This document shows, one piece after another, positions 12,783 to 29,500 of a DNA stretch of 64,000 bases. Numbering within the stretch: the stretch's first letter is position 1; every line of letters starts with the position of its first letter. Origin of the DNA: Microbotryum silenes-acaulis. Its lineage: Eukaryota > Basidiomycota > Microbotryomycetes > Microbotryales > Microbotryaceae. Below the pieces are notes generated by a model. It worked only from the letters and a program-made list of their open reading frames with translations, was not told the origin of the DNA and did not search any database. The position numbers and the translations under genes were made by a program. The stretch lies in NCBI GenBank assembly GCA_003665825.1, contig QPFY01000004.1:992001-1056000 (forward strand), written 5' to 3'.

Positions 12783-13217
12783 GCATCGCGAAAGAGCGTT
12801 TCGACCCATCACGAAGTACGGCAACGAAGAACAAAAGACGGCCACCTAAGACTGTAACGAATCAAAACAACGCAAGCAAACAGACACTTCATTCTTGAAC
12901 ACACCCCACCTTCGACTTTCAAAAAACCCATAATCAGCCATTTTGTGTGACCCATTTGCTTCCTGAGCATCTAAATATTCCCAAGAACACCTAATTATTA
13001 ATAGTGTACACTAGTCGTTTGCCTCCATGTAGCTTGGACCGTGGAATGCCCAACTGAAAGTCTTGAACGCTTGCATCAGGAATCGGTGCCCACGACGACG
13101 CCCCACCGGCACGTGACCGCACCTCGTGCGGCTGCTCGATGCAAAAAGGCGCGGTAAGCCGGGTGACCCCACACGTGCTTTTGCGCACGCCGTTCCTCCG
13201 AGTCGTCAGCGGCCTCA
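12783..13217. other. Intergenic between GPI protein and ABC transporter
   Basis: About 435 bp, AT-rich around 12850-13010, GC-rich closer to the transporter start. No coding signal is recognised. Confidence 0.4.
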
Positions 13218-19049
<5,832 letters not shown>

Positions 19050-19120
19050 GATTCATCGTGGCCGAAACATTTTGTACAAGTTGATACCCCCTTGCATCGC
19101 ATTGCAACCATACACTTTGT

Positions 19121-20806
19121 CTAGAGCTTTGCTTTGACGTCGCCCTCGTCATCGTCATCTTCGCTAATCTCTACCGCGCCCTCTTCGATCAGCTTGTTCG
19201 TCTCCTTCTCGAATCCGGCTTCTTTGAGCACCCTTCGCGTGTCCTTGCCCGGTGTCAAAAAGAAAGAGGTGCTGTCCCCAGGACCTCGCGCTGGCGTCGA
19301 GACGAGCTTGGGCGCTGGACCGGGCACTCCTCCATCACCGTTCTCAAATTGCTGCGTCGTCAGACGTGTCCCCGGCTCATCTTTACCCACGCCGTCTTGA
19401 TCGACTTCCTGTCTATTCAGTACGGGGACGCAGCAGGCGTCCGTACCCAAGAAGATCTTGGTCCATTCGTCACGTGTTTTGGTCTTGAACGTCGCCGTCA
19501 AGAACCTCTCCAAATCAGGCCATGTCGATCGATCCATTTGGGTATTTGGACTCGGTGCCGGATTTGGAACATGTTCCTTCTTCGCATTTTCGAGCATCTT
19601 GTTGATGAAGATGGTATAAAAGTGATTCTCGAGCGCGCCGACGGACATGTAGCCCCCGTCCGAAGTTTCAAAAACGTCATACCACGGCGCTCCTCCATCG
19701 AGCAAATTCTCACCCCTCGGCTGATCCCAAATAGGGAACCCCAAAGAAGGACGGGACATCATCAAAGGAAAGGACGAGATGTAGCGCGTGCCGGTGACCA
19801 TGTCGATCTCGACAACTTGACCTCGCCCCGTCTTTTGGCGCGAGAGGAGGGCCATGAGGATCCCGATCACGGCCATGATACCTCCTCCGGCGAAATCGGC
19901 GAGCAAGTTGGCTGGGAAGTAGGGCTTATCGTTTTTGCGACCGAGCAGAGCTGCATTCCCACCAAGTGATCCCGAGAGCATCGTCAGCACTCGGTGGTCC
20001 AAAAATTCTCAGCGGGGTGGTATGCAGCGAGCCACTCACAGAGAACACCACTCAGAGCGATGTAGTTGATGTCGTGACCCGCCATCTTGCCGTAGGGTCC
20101 TTCGCGTCGGAACCCAGTTAAGCGGGCAATGACCAACCCCGGATTGGCGGCGAGCAAGACATCGGGTCCGAGCCCGAGTCGCTCGAGCACCCCAGGTCGA
20201 AAGGGATCGATGAGGACATCGGCGCGCCATACGCCTTGGTTGATGTTGTTCATGCAGTTTGCTTGCTTGGCTTGGGCGCATTTGCAATTGATGTTTGAGC
20301 ACCCTCGAACCGAAGGAGCCGAGAGCAAGGTGCGCAGCAATGCTAGTCCTGAGGTTGACTTGAGCGATACCGAGATGGATCGTTTGTGCCTGTTGGACCA
20401 GATCCGAGAGGCAAATTTTAGGCTTATCGTGCCGAAAGCTGGGCACCGCATACGTGCAGGCGAGGAAAGGCTGACCTGGACAGAACATCGGTGCTAAATG
20501 TGGTGCCCGCTCGATCGACTCGAACGACGTCGGCACCAAAGTCGGACAAGACCACTGTCGAAGCAGTAGAAAAGCTTAGCAGCGTTCTAGGATGTGAGCT
20601 GTGGCATTCAAACTCACTGCCAGCATAGGGGCCAGGTGCAAGTCCAGCGAGCTGCGCAAGTGAGGAAGGCCGAGACGCCGGGAACGCGTGAATGAGCGCG
20701 GCCGAAACGCGGGGCATGTGGGGTGTCTCTGAAACCCCGGGGCTTGCTAGGGGTAGCTTACCTCGAGGACTCTGACACCGGCCAAGGGAAGATTTTGAGT
20801 TGCCAT
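19121..20806 (-). CDS. CoA-transferase family III / alpha-methylacyl-CoA racemase-like enzyme
   Basis: Likely racemises 2-methylacyl-CoA thioesters or transfers CoA, in peroxisome or mitochondrion. Exons 20806-20762, 20651-20618, 20554-20476, 20389-20040 and 19989-19121 join in phase to about 458 residues. Landmarks are LAGVRVLE at the start, [50 protein letters not shown], the [13 protein letters not shown] motif with the catalytic-type His-Asp, and [10 protein letters not shown]. Residues roughly 85-118 (plus-strand about 20240-20310) are a Cys/Asn-rich in-frame stretch not expected in the family; it could be an unrecognised intron. The C-terminus ends in an acidic tail VKAKL, not far from a PTS1-like tripeptide but not canonical. 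Convergent with the ABC transporter, 71 bp between stops. Confidence 0.85.
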
Positions 20807-21134
20807 TAGGGACGTTCTTGATGCAGGAGAATCCGGGAGGGATTGCGGGGATGTACGACGGGAGATGCAGCGAGAGAAGAAGAAGCCGGGGGCTCGCTCA
20901 AGTCGCACGCCCCGCGCGAGGCACCTGCCCGCTGGCTGCTGCACGCCGATCGCCGGCGAGCTGGCGCCCAGCCAAGTTGCCTACAATTGCACCGTAGAAT
21001 GGGCAGGACTTGCCCCGGCGACGTCTTCGCCGGCCGCGACGCGAGCGACGCGCTCCTCCCACTCTGACCACGAAGCGGTCACTATCACGTGACCCGCACC
21101 GCGCTCCGCACCACCTTTTCGGACCTCTAGCAAC
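20807..21134. other. Divergent promoter region AMACR-like / POP4
   Basis: About 330 bp between two divergent start codons. It contains a palindromic TATCACGTGA-type site near 21083-21092 (ACTATCACGTGACC), an E-box/CACGTG core recognised by bHLH factors. The functional role is inferred. Confidence 0.45.
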
Positions 21135-22475
21135 ATGTCAACACAGGCTCCCGCCGTAGGTGGAGCAACCAGCTCCAATGTAAAAGCTGGATCAACGCGT
21201 GCTGTCCAGCCGTCGTCGTCGTCACAGCCCTCGCAGAGTCAAAAGGCTTCAGCGTGGCAACCCTACTCGATCCTGCCTCCTGCCACCCGTCGCAAAGTGA
21301 GTTTTCACCTCTCATAAAATATTCCCTCCCCAGAAGAAGTTGTTGTTGCTACTGCGAATGGGAGCGTCTTCAGTAGGCTCAGCACGGTTGCCTCGGGCTG
21401 AGTTGTCCTCTCCGACTTGTACAGATCGATCCACGATCCACGGTCCTGTCCAAGCCTTACCTAGAGTCGCTTAATATCCCAGACGATGTCGCTCAGGAGC
21501 GTATCGCCAACAAGTACCTCCAACTCGAGCCCCCCGAAGGCAAAGAGTCGGATCGACGGAAAGCCGAGTTGACGACAAGAAAGGCCGAGAAAGACAAGCG
21601 CGCACTCGCCAAAATTAGGCAAAGTGGGTGTGGCTTGGTTGGGAAAGCTAGGCGAAAGAGACTGGGCAAAACTGTGGACGAGAAGATTCGGTGCGTAGGC
21701 CCGCGTTCAACCGAGACGCCATCCGCCGCTGACCTCTCGGTTTCCGTTTCTCGCCTTGAAGCTATGACTCGGTGCTTCCGTTGCATCATTTGTGGCTAGG
21801 GTACATGTCGGAACTACTTGGCATTCGTCTCGAGGCACCACCGATCGATTCGTCGACAACGGAAGACACCATAGGGACGACCACGACGACGGCGACCCAA
21901 AAATTGGACAAGACGACCCTGTACCCGATGTTCCCGCCGCGACAGAACGACGGGCCGCCAATGTCCGAGCTCAGTGTCAATGTCGTGGCTTTGCATTCAA
22001 AGCTTGTCAAAGCAGAGTTCGTGGGCTCCATCGTCGCAGGTGAGCTCACACCGCTTCTTGGTGTCTTGAGGTCGAAGAGAAGAACATAACGACTCGATTT
22101 CTGTCCCACAGTCAAACGAGCCAAGAACCCTTCTCTGGTTGGCATCCAAGGTATCGTCCTGCAAGAAACCCAAGGAACTTTTAAGCTTGTCACAGCGAAA
22201 TCTCAGATCAAGCGTGAGCACAAGCTCCTTAGACCCCAGTGACACCCGCTGCGCTCGCAGCTGACTGCTTCGTAATATCATGTGAGACATCAGTCGTGCC
22301 AAAGCAGGGCTCAGTTTTCGACATCACATTACCTCTCGCTGCCAAGGATGAGTCTGACACGTCGTCACGGAAGCTCTCCTTCGACCTCTTTGGTGATCAA
22401 TTCGCATATCGGTCGGCCGAGCGAGTGGGCAAAAAGTGGAAGGCAGGGACCAGCGCTGGCGAGGTGCAATTGTGA
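21135..22475 (+). CDS. POP4: RNase P / RNase MRP protein subunit Pop4 (Rpp29)
   Basis: RNA-binding subunit of RNase P and RNase MRP in tRNA 5' maturation and pre-rRNA cleavage. Exons 21135-21296, 21425-21690, 21762-22039, 22112-22213 and 22294-22475 join in phase to 329 residues. The N-terminal part is Ser-rich and low complexity, followed by a basic helix (RRKAELTTRKAEKDKRALAK). The conserved C-terminal Rpp29 beta-barrel is clear: ALHSKLVKAEFVGSIVAVKRA, NPSLVGIQGIVLQET, and the ending FDLFGDQFAYRSAERVGKKWK. The start is the first ATG after the divergent promoter. Confidence 0.92.
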
Positions 22476-23200
22476 GGCAATGCACAGGACCTGACCTTTG
22501 TCGAAGCTGGTCTTCAGTCGTCATGAAATGAGACCACCTCCTCAAGTCCCACAAATAGTCTCACGAACACAAGCATTTCTCAAGCTCGGGACTGCGCGCA
22601 ACTCACACGTTATCCGTCCCGTTAAAGGCCTGAAAAGTGTGCACAGTTTCGGAAAAAGAGGGCTCTAGTGGTGCGCGATTTGTATATTGCTGCTCGCGGC
22701 AAGTCAACCTACGTTTGTGTTGCTGCACCAGTGGTCCACCTCGTTGTCGGAGAGTCCGATGAGACGGCTTATCCGATAAATCTATCTCGTCGTAGGTATT
22801 CTCTGAGGTCGCTGAGAGCTGCGGAGCTCTCCAACTATACTGATCGCTGATGACCGATGACCCCCGCAAATCTCGGCCCATTTGCTGGGTGATCGCCGCC
22901 GCTTGCAATTGTCCAGGTCCAAGCCTTTTATCGAGACTTTGTTGCGCAGAAGAATATCGATGTGGGTATCTAGGTGGCTAGAGTGAGAATGTTCTTGCTC
23001 TGACTTTTAAACTTCCAGCTAGTCTGCAAACAGAAACGACCCTTATCGGGCGCTGGACCACATTATTCAAGCAATCGGCGCCTCTGACCTGAATACTCTA
23101 AGACTTACAACACCTGTTCCGCCTTACCCGAGGTCATCATCCCATCCTTTTCCCCCTCTTTCTCCATATTTCCTACAACCTATACTCTTCCTTTGGCTAG

Positions 23201-23431
23201 ATGCACTCTATCCCTCCCTTCCCTGAGAGTGGATGGCTCTCACTGACTCCTCCTGCAGCTGGGCCGGGTTTTAGACCTGCGGAGGTCTGGATCCCGACTC
23301 AAGGGGTTGAGTACGATCGCAAGATTGAGGACAATAGATGGATGGAGCAGGAAGAGAGACGAGCGCCAGTGAGGCGCGCGGCTCCATCCGATCTATCGAG
23401 GCTCAACCAGGCGTGGGATCAGGCAAACTAA
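23201..23431 (+). CDS. Small hypothetical protein (76 aa), uncertain
   Basis: Single-exon frame opening MHSIPPFPESGWLSL and ending RLNQAWDQAN. It is preceded by a long pyrimidine-rich stretch resembling fungal core promoters. The product is Pro-rich at the N-terminus and charged in the middle (DRKIEDNRWMEQEERRAPVRR). I recognise no domain. It lies in a gene-poor stretch with repeats, so chance occurrence is quite possible. Confidence 0.25.
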   Translation: MHSIPPFPESGWLSLTPPAAGPGFRPAEVWIPTQGVEYDRKIEDNRWMEQEERRAPVRRAAPSDLSRLNQAWDQAN

Positions 23432-23763
23432 GACAGATAGGCTAAAAGGCAGATGGTATGAGAAGGAAGATGTTTAGGAGGCAATCAGATGTGATTGGGT
23501 TCTGACACCGGGTTCCCGCCCACGCTTTTTGGTGATCACGTATCCTTGCTGTCCCCGGCCCAGCTGATCAAATGGGCAGCCTGTCTCGGTGCAAACTCGC
23601 TACCGTCGGGAGCAACGTTCTATTATTGACTCGAGGTGCCAGATCGACGCCTCCGGGTTTCGTGGCAGAAGCAGAAGAAGGTTGGGTCAATTGTCAATGG
23701 GCGATTCAATTGCAGTGGCAAGATCGCCCTCTATCGCTCTTGCGCGGCCGTGCCACCGTCCCG

Positions 23764-23780
23764 CCCCCCCCCCCCCCCCC
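23764..23780 (+). repeat. Poly-C homopolymer (17 nt)
   Basis: Uninterrupted run of C followed by TCCC. No coding role seen; length is prone to assembly error. Confidence 0.8.
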
Positions 23781-24183
23781 TCCCTTTACAGCGCCACCAA
23801 TGCCCGTCATGTCGGGCCTATTTCGCTGGTGCCGATCTCGTCCTCACGCGCCGGTACCGTAGAATTTCGTGCCTTGTCGTAGAATGGTGTCTTGCCGGAC
23901 TCAAGGCTTTTTTGTGGCAGTTAATTATTATTAGGGTTCCTGTACGTAGGGGTAGGTATCTATGTGTGTTGTACACTAGTCTTGCAGCCTGACTGATATC
24001 CCTGCGGCCTCCGACGGGGCTGGCGGAGCCACGTGCTGGTCGGCGCGCCCGCGCAGTCGACGTCGATTGTCGAGCTAGAAATTCCAACGTTGGGATGTAT
24101 CTAATACATCTACATAAAAGAATGCACGACTAAATAAGGTTCTCAGCCGCGCGCGCGCGCGGATCTTTTCTTCTCCCCCACAC

Positions 24184-24266
24184 GGTCCGGGAGGTGCGGG
24201 CGGAGCTCGCAACGACTTTCATTTACGCAGGGAGGTGGGCGCGGAGCGCCCCCCGAGCCCTAGTAC
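24184..24266 (+). repeat. Dispersed repeat copy A, LINE 3'-end-like
   Basis: Runs from GGTCCGGGAGGTGCGGGCGG to GAGCCCTAGTA and is very similar, same orientation, to 51986-52068, the sequence just inside the A-rich tail of the LINE relic at 52-53 kb. Similarity seems to continue weakly into AGAAAATC. No recognisable reverse transcriptase lies beside this copy, so it looks like a severely 5'-truncated or deleted insertion. Confidence 0.7.
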
Positions 24267-24718
24267 CTAGAGAAAATCAGTGCAGTTCTGTGGGAAACTT
24301 AATGAGCAGACTTCTGCACGAGTATGAATATGAGAGGTTGCATCACGGAAGCGTTGCCAGAATCAGTGCGAGCCTTCCTGAACCCCGGAAGCTTCGAGAT
24401 GTTTCGAGCAGCAGCTCTGCGCATCAGTTTCCGAATTGGGCAGGCTCGCTCGGCGCCCTGGCGCCCAGACTGAGTTCAATCCCTGGCTCGCTCCGGCCTG
24501 TAACGGCCCAGAACACCTGCGGTCTTAGAAGCAGGCGGCCAAGGCTAGGGGGCTGAGGGGGGCTGCCCCTGGGTTGCCGAGGGGAACTCAAATTGCCGTC
24601 AAACATTCTCGCGACGGGAACTGTTCCACTTCTGCCCTTCACCTCAGGTACCGACATCCGCAGAGGAACTGCACCGAGTGCACTCACCTCCTGAGCGATA
24701 GCGCGGCCCCTTGTCGTT

Positions 24719-26492
24719 ATGGAGTGGGCCCCTCAGTTCCCGGCCGAGATGTTGGCCCAGCATCGCGCCTACCTCCAGCCCATGCTGTGGGCGTTTCTGA
24801 TCGGCAGCCTTCTTACGGTGAGCCTGTCAGTGTGGCGGCGCGCGGCCGCCGGTCCATTCCTAGCACGCCAACGGCCCCGACCCCCCGCCGGACTACTTGG
24901 TGTATCAAGGATGCTCAGCGATCACGCTGCAAAGCCAGAAGTACTGAGTGACTTTGCATGGATTACAGGGCCTCATATTCGCGCTGTGCACTCAGTGGGT
25001 CTGCCAAGAGCGACGCACCGCCAAACGATTCGAAGCGACCGCGGTCTCGATCGGCGCCGGTTTGACGGCAGCCGCGCTTGGGCTCGAATGGCACCGCGCC
25101 TACAAATACTTCATCCAACACGGCGGCGATCCGATCTACACGCTCGCTTTCCATGCCGAGGACTATGTGTGGACGATTCTCTGCGCATTGTGCAACATCA
25201 CGGGACAGAGTTGGTTCGTTGAGCGTGCATGGAGGAGCTCGCAGTCGTGGCTGTTCCTCGGTACCGCCGTTGTGTGCATGCTCGGCGAGCTCGCAACTGC
25301 GCTGAGCGTCGCGGTCATGGGATGTCGCTATGGCAACGATCCAACGAAATGGGTGATGGTGCGTTGCATACTATTGAAACCGAGGTCAAGTCAGTAATGG
25401 ATTGCTGATTTTTTGCGTCCCCGTGATGGCATCAGATCGGTCAATTGTCAATCGCGTTGGCCCTGCTCGCCGTGGCTCTTGATCTCCTTACGTCCGTGGT
25501 CTTGATCTTCCGAATCAAGCGGTTGATGCGCACAGTCGATGGAGCGCGGAACCGTCCTTTCGAAGCTTTGGTTCGTCTTGCATGCGCCACCGGCAGTCTT
25601 TCAGCGATAGGTCAGTAACGCGGATTGGGAAAACTTCCCATCGGCGAAGTATCCGCCTGCTCATTCCGTTGTCGACCTTATTTGATGATCAGTCGCTATC
25701 ATCGGTGCCGTTCTGTACATCACGGTGTGGACCACCTCAAATGTCAGTACATTGACTGCAGAACTATCCATCTGCATCTTATCTGAAAATGTGCTGACGT
25801 GATCTCTTCTCTCTCTGCAGGCCTGGTTGCCATTCATTGGTATGTTCAGGACGACCCTTGCTTCGTCGAGGTCTTAAACGCAGGCTGATCGACTTGGTTC
25901 CTTGCTCTCTAACAGAGGCACTTCCTCGCATCTCCTTTTTGTCGTGCCTCATCACCATCAACTCGCGTGAGAGGTGGCGCACCGTTCTCGGTCTCACCCC
26001 TGACCCAAGCTCGAACCCCGGCTCGCGCGAACCACGGACGCCGGCGAGGCTCTGCGTAAAAACAATCCGGGCCAAACTCGATACCAGCGCCTTTGAGCGT
26101 TTAACCCAGGCCAGCTGTGGTCGGAAGGAGTGGCCGACTACAATGATCAAGGAAGGGAAGATTGGATCGTGCGATGATCTCGAGAAAGCCGTTTCGGATC
26201 AGGAGCCGCAGGAACAGCCGAATTACGAGAGCCCCTTTGACAAGCAATCGCAATCGCTCCCGAAGACGCGACCGGTCCAGGTCAGTTTTTGTCAGCAGGC
26301 TCCTCTGAGTCCTCCCCGCGAGCCTTTGTCCTAAATCGTCCTACCACCCTTTTCCAGAAGTTGCCGAGGACCATTACCCTCGCCTCCCTCAGACGGGCGT
26401 CCTCGAATAGCATCGCCCGCCACCCGATATCCGCATCCGTCACCGTCCAGCATGTGATGGTCAAGGTCGATCGCCAGATCGTGATCGAATGA
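24719..26492 (+). CDS. Multi-span membrane protein, DUF6534-like
   Basis: Function unknown; predicted integral membrane protein. Exons 24719-24817, 24969-25358, 25436-25610, 25693-25742, 25821-25839, 25916-26280 and 26358-26492 join in phase to 410 residues. Seven or so hydrophobic segments are visible, for example LQPMLWAFLIGSLLTGLIF, SWLFLGTAVVCMLGELATAL, LSIALALLAVALDLLTSVV and LSAIVAIIGAVLYITVW. The last span ends in a FLSCLITINSRERWR motif that resembles the N-x-R motif closing the membrane domain of basidiomycete DUF6534 proteins. The hydrophilic C-terminal tail is about 130 residues. The family assignment is from remembered pattern, not a search. One exon is only 19 nt. Confidence 0.65.
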
Positions 26493-26595
26493 AAAGGCCC
26501 AAGCCTTTAGTATCTCGTTACAGCATAGATTCACCAAGTTGTATAACAATAACCGCATTTGCAATTGCATACCTCACGACATCTTTCTCTAAACA

Positions 26596-29500
26596 TCATC
26601 CTCTGTAGCGTTCCTTCTCGTAAGCCTTCCACATCCGGCGCAATACGGCCCGTTCGGCCTCATCCTCGTCCTTCAAGAAGCCCTTCATCAATGCCTCGCG
26701 TTCCCACTTGCCCATCGCATCCATCACTTCAAACCAGCCGCCTTGTAACGCGCTCCTCAAGGTCAAAGGGATCGGACTTGTTGAATGCACGGACGCGCGA
26801 AGGTAGATGAGAATGAGGAAAGGCGCATGTTTTGATAGAGGTGCGACGAGCGATGAGGTCGATTTCGACTTGGTAGCCATTGTTAAAGAAGACGTCGTCG
26901 TCGTCAATGTCGTCGTCTTGGTCGAGAGACTGATCAACAATCGGCCGATCGCTTTGGCATGCTCGCGACCGATCGTTTGCAACCCACCGTACCAGACCCA
27001 GAAAGGGAACGTCGCTGCCGTCGTTCGTTCGGCCCGCTTACCCAATGTCATGTGCTCGGTAGGAATCAACGGGTCGACTTCGTCTGACCCTGTCGTTGTA
27101 CCGTACCCACTTCGACGAAGCGCCGTGAGCATGGCTCCGAGAACACCGACGAGTTGATGGAACAGGGGGGTGATATGATCTTTGCGATGGCGCACGAGAT
27201 GAGAGATGATCGATACGAGGGCAAGGAAGAGCTCCGAGGTGATCGCCGGCGGGACGGCTGTCTTGGCCGTCGGTTCGATCGTCGACGGGTTCAACAATCT
27301 TCGTACGATCCCAAAGATGGCAGCGACATTGAGACGCGTGAGCAACATCGGTCGATCACCGCACAGGCCTTCGATGAACTTGGCCATGAACAGGTACGTC
27401 CGAGCGATCGCCTCCCCGTCCGCGGAGGTAGAAGTCAAGGTGAGGTTCATCAGCAAGGTCGGGAAGACCTGCAAGAGGTTCGAAAGACAGCCGGAGCTGA
27501 TCTTGGTTGATCCTTCAGGTCCGTCTCTGAGTAAAACGAGAGCGACATGTAGCGTCGCCTCGATCGTCCGAGATCCAGGCCGTGTTGCACACTCGGCGGC
27601 AAGCGCCGCGACGCTGAAGCTGATATCATTCAAGGCGGCGCTATATTCAGTCGGGGTCGCGCCAGAGGTGGCGCGGGTCAGGCTGGCGTCCAGAGCCGAG
27701 GTGATGGATGATATGCTCGAGACATGCTCATAGAAGGCTAGATGGCACGCAACGAGCGTCTCAAAAGCCGCTGAAGACACCTTGAGATCCTTCGACATGG
27801 TTCTCGTCCGACCGATTCGGAAAGCAAGCAGCTCGGCGATCGCGAGACAAGTTGCAGCGATGTCCGACTCGGCCGCCATCGTGTTCGCTTGCCCCGAAAC
27901 AATGTGGGAGACTGTTGCTCCAAGTGTAGCTTGTGCGAATGCGGTGTACGTATCGACTTCGTCGCACTCTGAGGCATCATTTGCGAGCCAGTCCTTGGCG
28001 CGCCAAATGGAGCAACACGAGTTGATCAAATCCGCCAGAGCAAAGACCATCTTGGGCTCGGAAACGACTTGTTGAGTCGCAGTCTTGAGTGTCTTGCCAA
28101 AAGGATTTGTGACAGCTTGAACTGAAGAGGCGATTGCTGTTCGAAGGCCCTCGGGTAGTCTATGCGTCACAACCTATTGCGTCAGCAGCGTCGAAAATAC
28201 AGCGGTTGAGCCGAGCAGCAAACTCACCCCTCGGCGCGACCCAAGCCCTCGACCACCAAGACGTCCAAAAGTGTCGTATAAGCCTTCTCCTCACTCATGA
28301 GTTGCGCCGCTCCTCGCCTGAAACGATTTGAAAGACCGCTCAGAGGCTTCTCGAATGCGGCCACCATTTCGATCAGGCGAGCTGGTGATGACGTTTCTTT
28401 GAAAGATACGATGGCGGACTGTGCTAAGTTGCGGTAGAGGTCGTTGATGGTGGTGGGGTATTCGCTCGAGGCTTCAAGGTCGGCACTTGAGATGAGACGA
28501 GAGATGACAGCAACCGAGGGTGGCTGCGTTTGCCAAGATTAGGGTTCGTATCAGCAGCCCGAGCTGGAAGTCACCGACCACGCAGAAGCTTGAAACTCAC
28601 CGAGATGGAACCTCCCTCCATGACAAGTATCACGAACTTCCGCAGACCTATCTGCAAGCCCACAACAAGTTCTCCCTCGACACCACTCTTCCCACCTCCA
28701 ATCCAAAGATCCAGTCCGAAAGCTCGTTCGACCAATTCGTTGCGCAGCGACTTGCCCAGGTATTGCATCGGGAGCATCGAACCGATCGAACCGAACAAGC
28801 CGATGACCTCGACTAATTTGCTAGGCTTGATCGATCCCAGTGACTTGGGTACCTTGGAGGCCGAGAAAGCTTTAAGGACTGTCGACGGCGCTTGTAAGCC
28901 TTCTACCGAGGTTATGGCCGATAACGCGAGGTGAAATTGTTGGCGCAGGCGAGGAAGCTCGTAGAGATCCGCGCGCCGAAGGAGTCGCCGAGTGATGGAC
29001 TTGATCGTCAGATCCTCGTCTTTGACTTGGTCCGTGGTGATATTGGACACAATTTTTTCGGCAATGGACCGGAGAGATGTCTCGGATCCCAGGCGTTCGA
29101 GTAGCGCCAAATGCCGCCGCGTTACGAGTTCCCACAATGCGGTTGGCAATTGGCCCAGATCCATCCGTCGAAGGTAGCCATCCCACGCTCGTCCGTCCGT
29201 CGATCCCGGAGCACATCTACTCGAAATGGTATCGATGACTTGCTCCGCCGTCGCCTTGTCAGCTCCCTTCTCGAACCCTTGCAACAACGTCCGCGCGACC
29301 TCAACCACGACGAACCCCTCCTCGTCATCCTGGACCAATTTGATCAGGCGTTTATTGACCGCTTTGTCCAACGCCCAATCCGCCTCCGCTTCGACAATAC
29401 CTTCGAATCGCATTCGTTCGAGCATCGCTTCCCTCACTCGAAGCATCTCTACACCCGCAACGACCTGTTCCCGACTAGCATGCTTCGATCCGAGAGAGGT

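Larger units (their letters stand above)
22476..24718. other. Gene-poor 2.2-kb stretch
   Basis: No convincing multi-exon gene. It holds a possible 76-codon reading frame (23201-23431), a run of 17 cytosines, AT-rich stretches (about 23920-24140) and an 83-bp segment repeated near 52.0 kb. The mixture suggests old mobile-element debris rather than an ordinary promoter. Confidence 0.5.
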
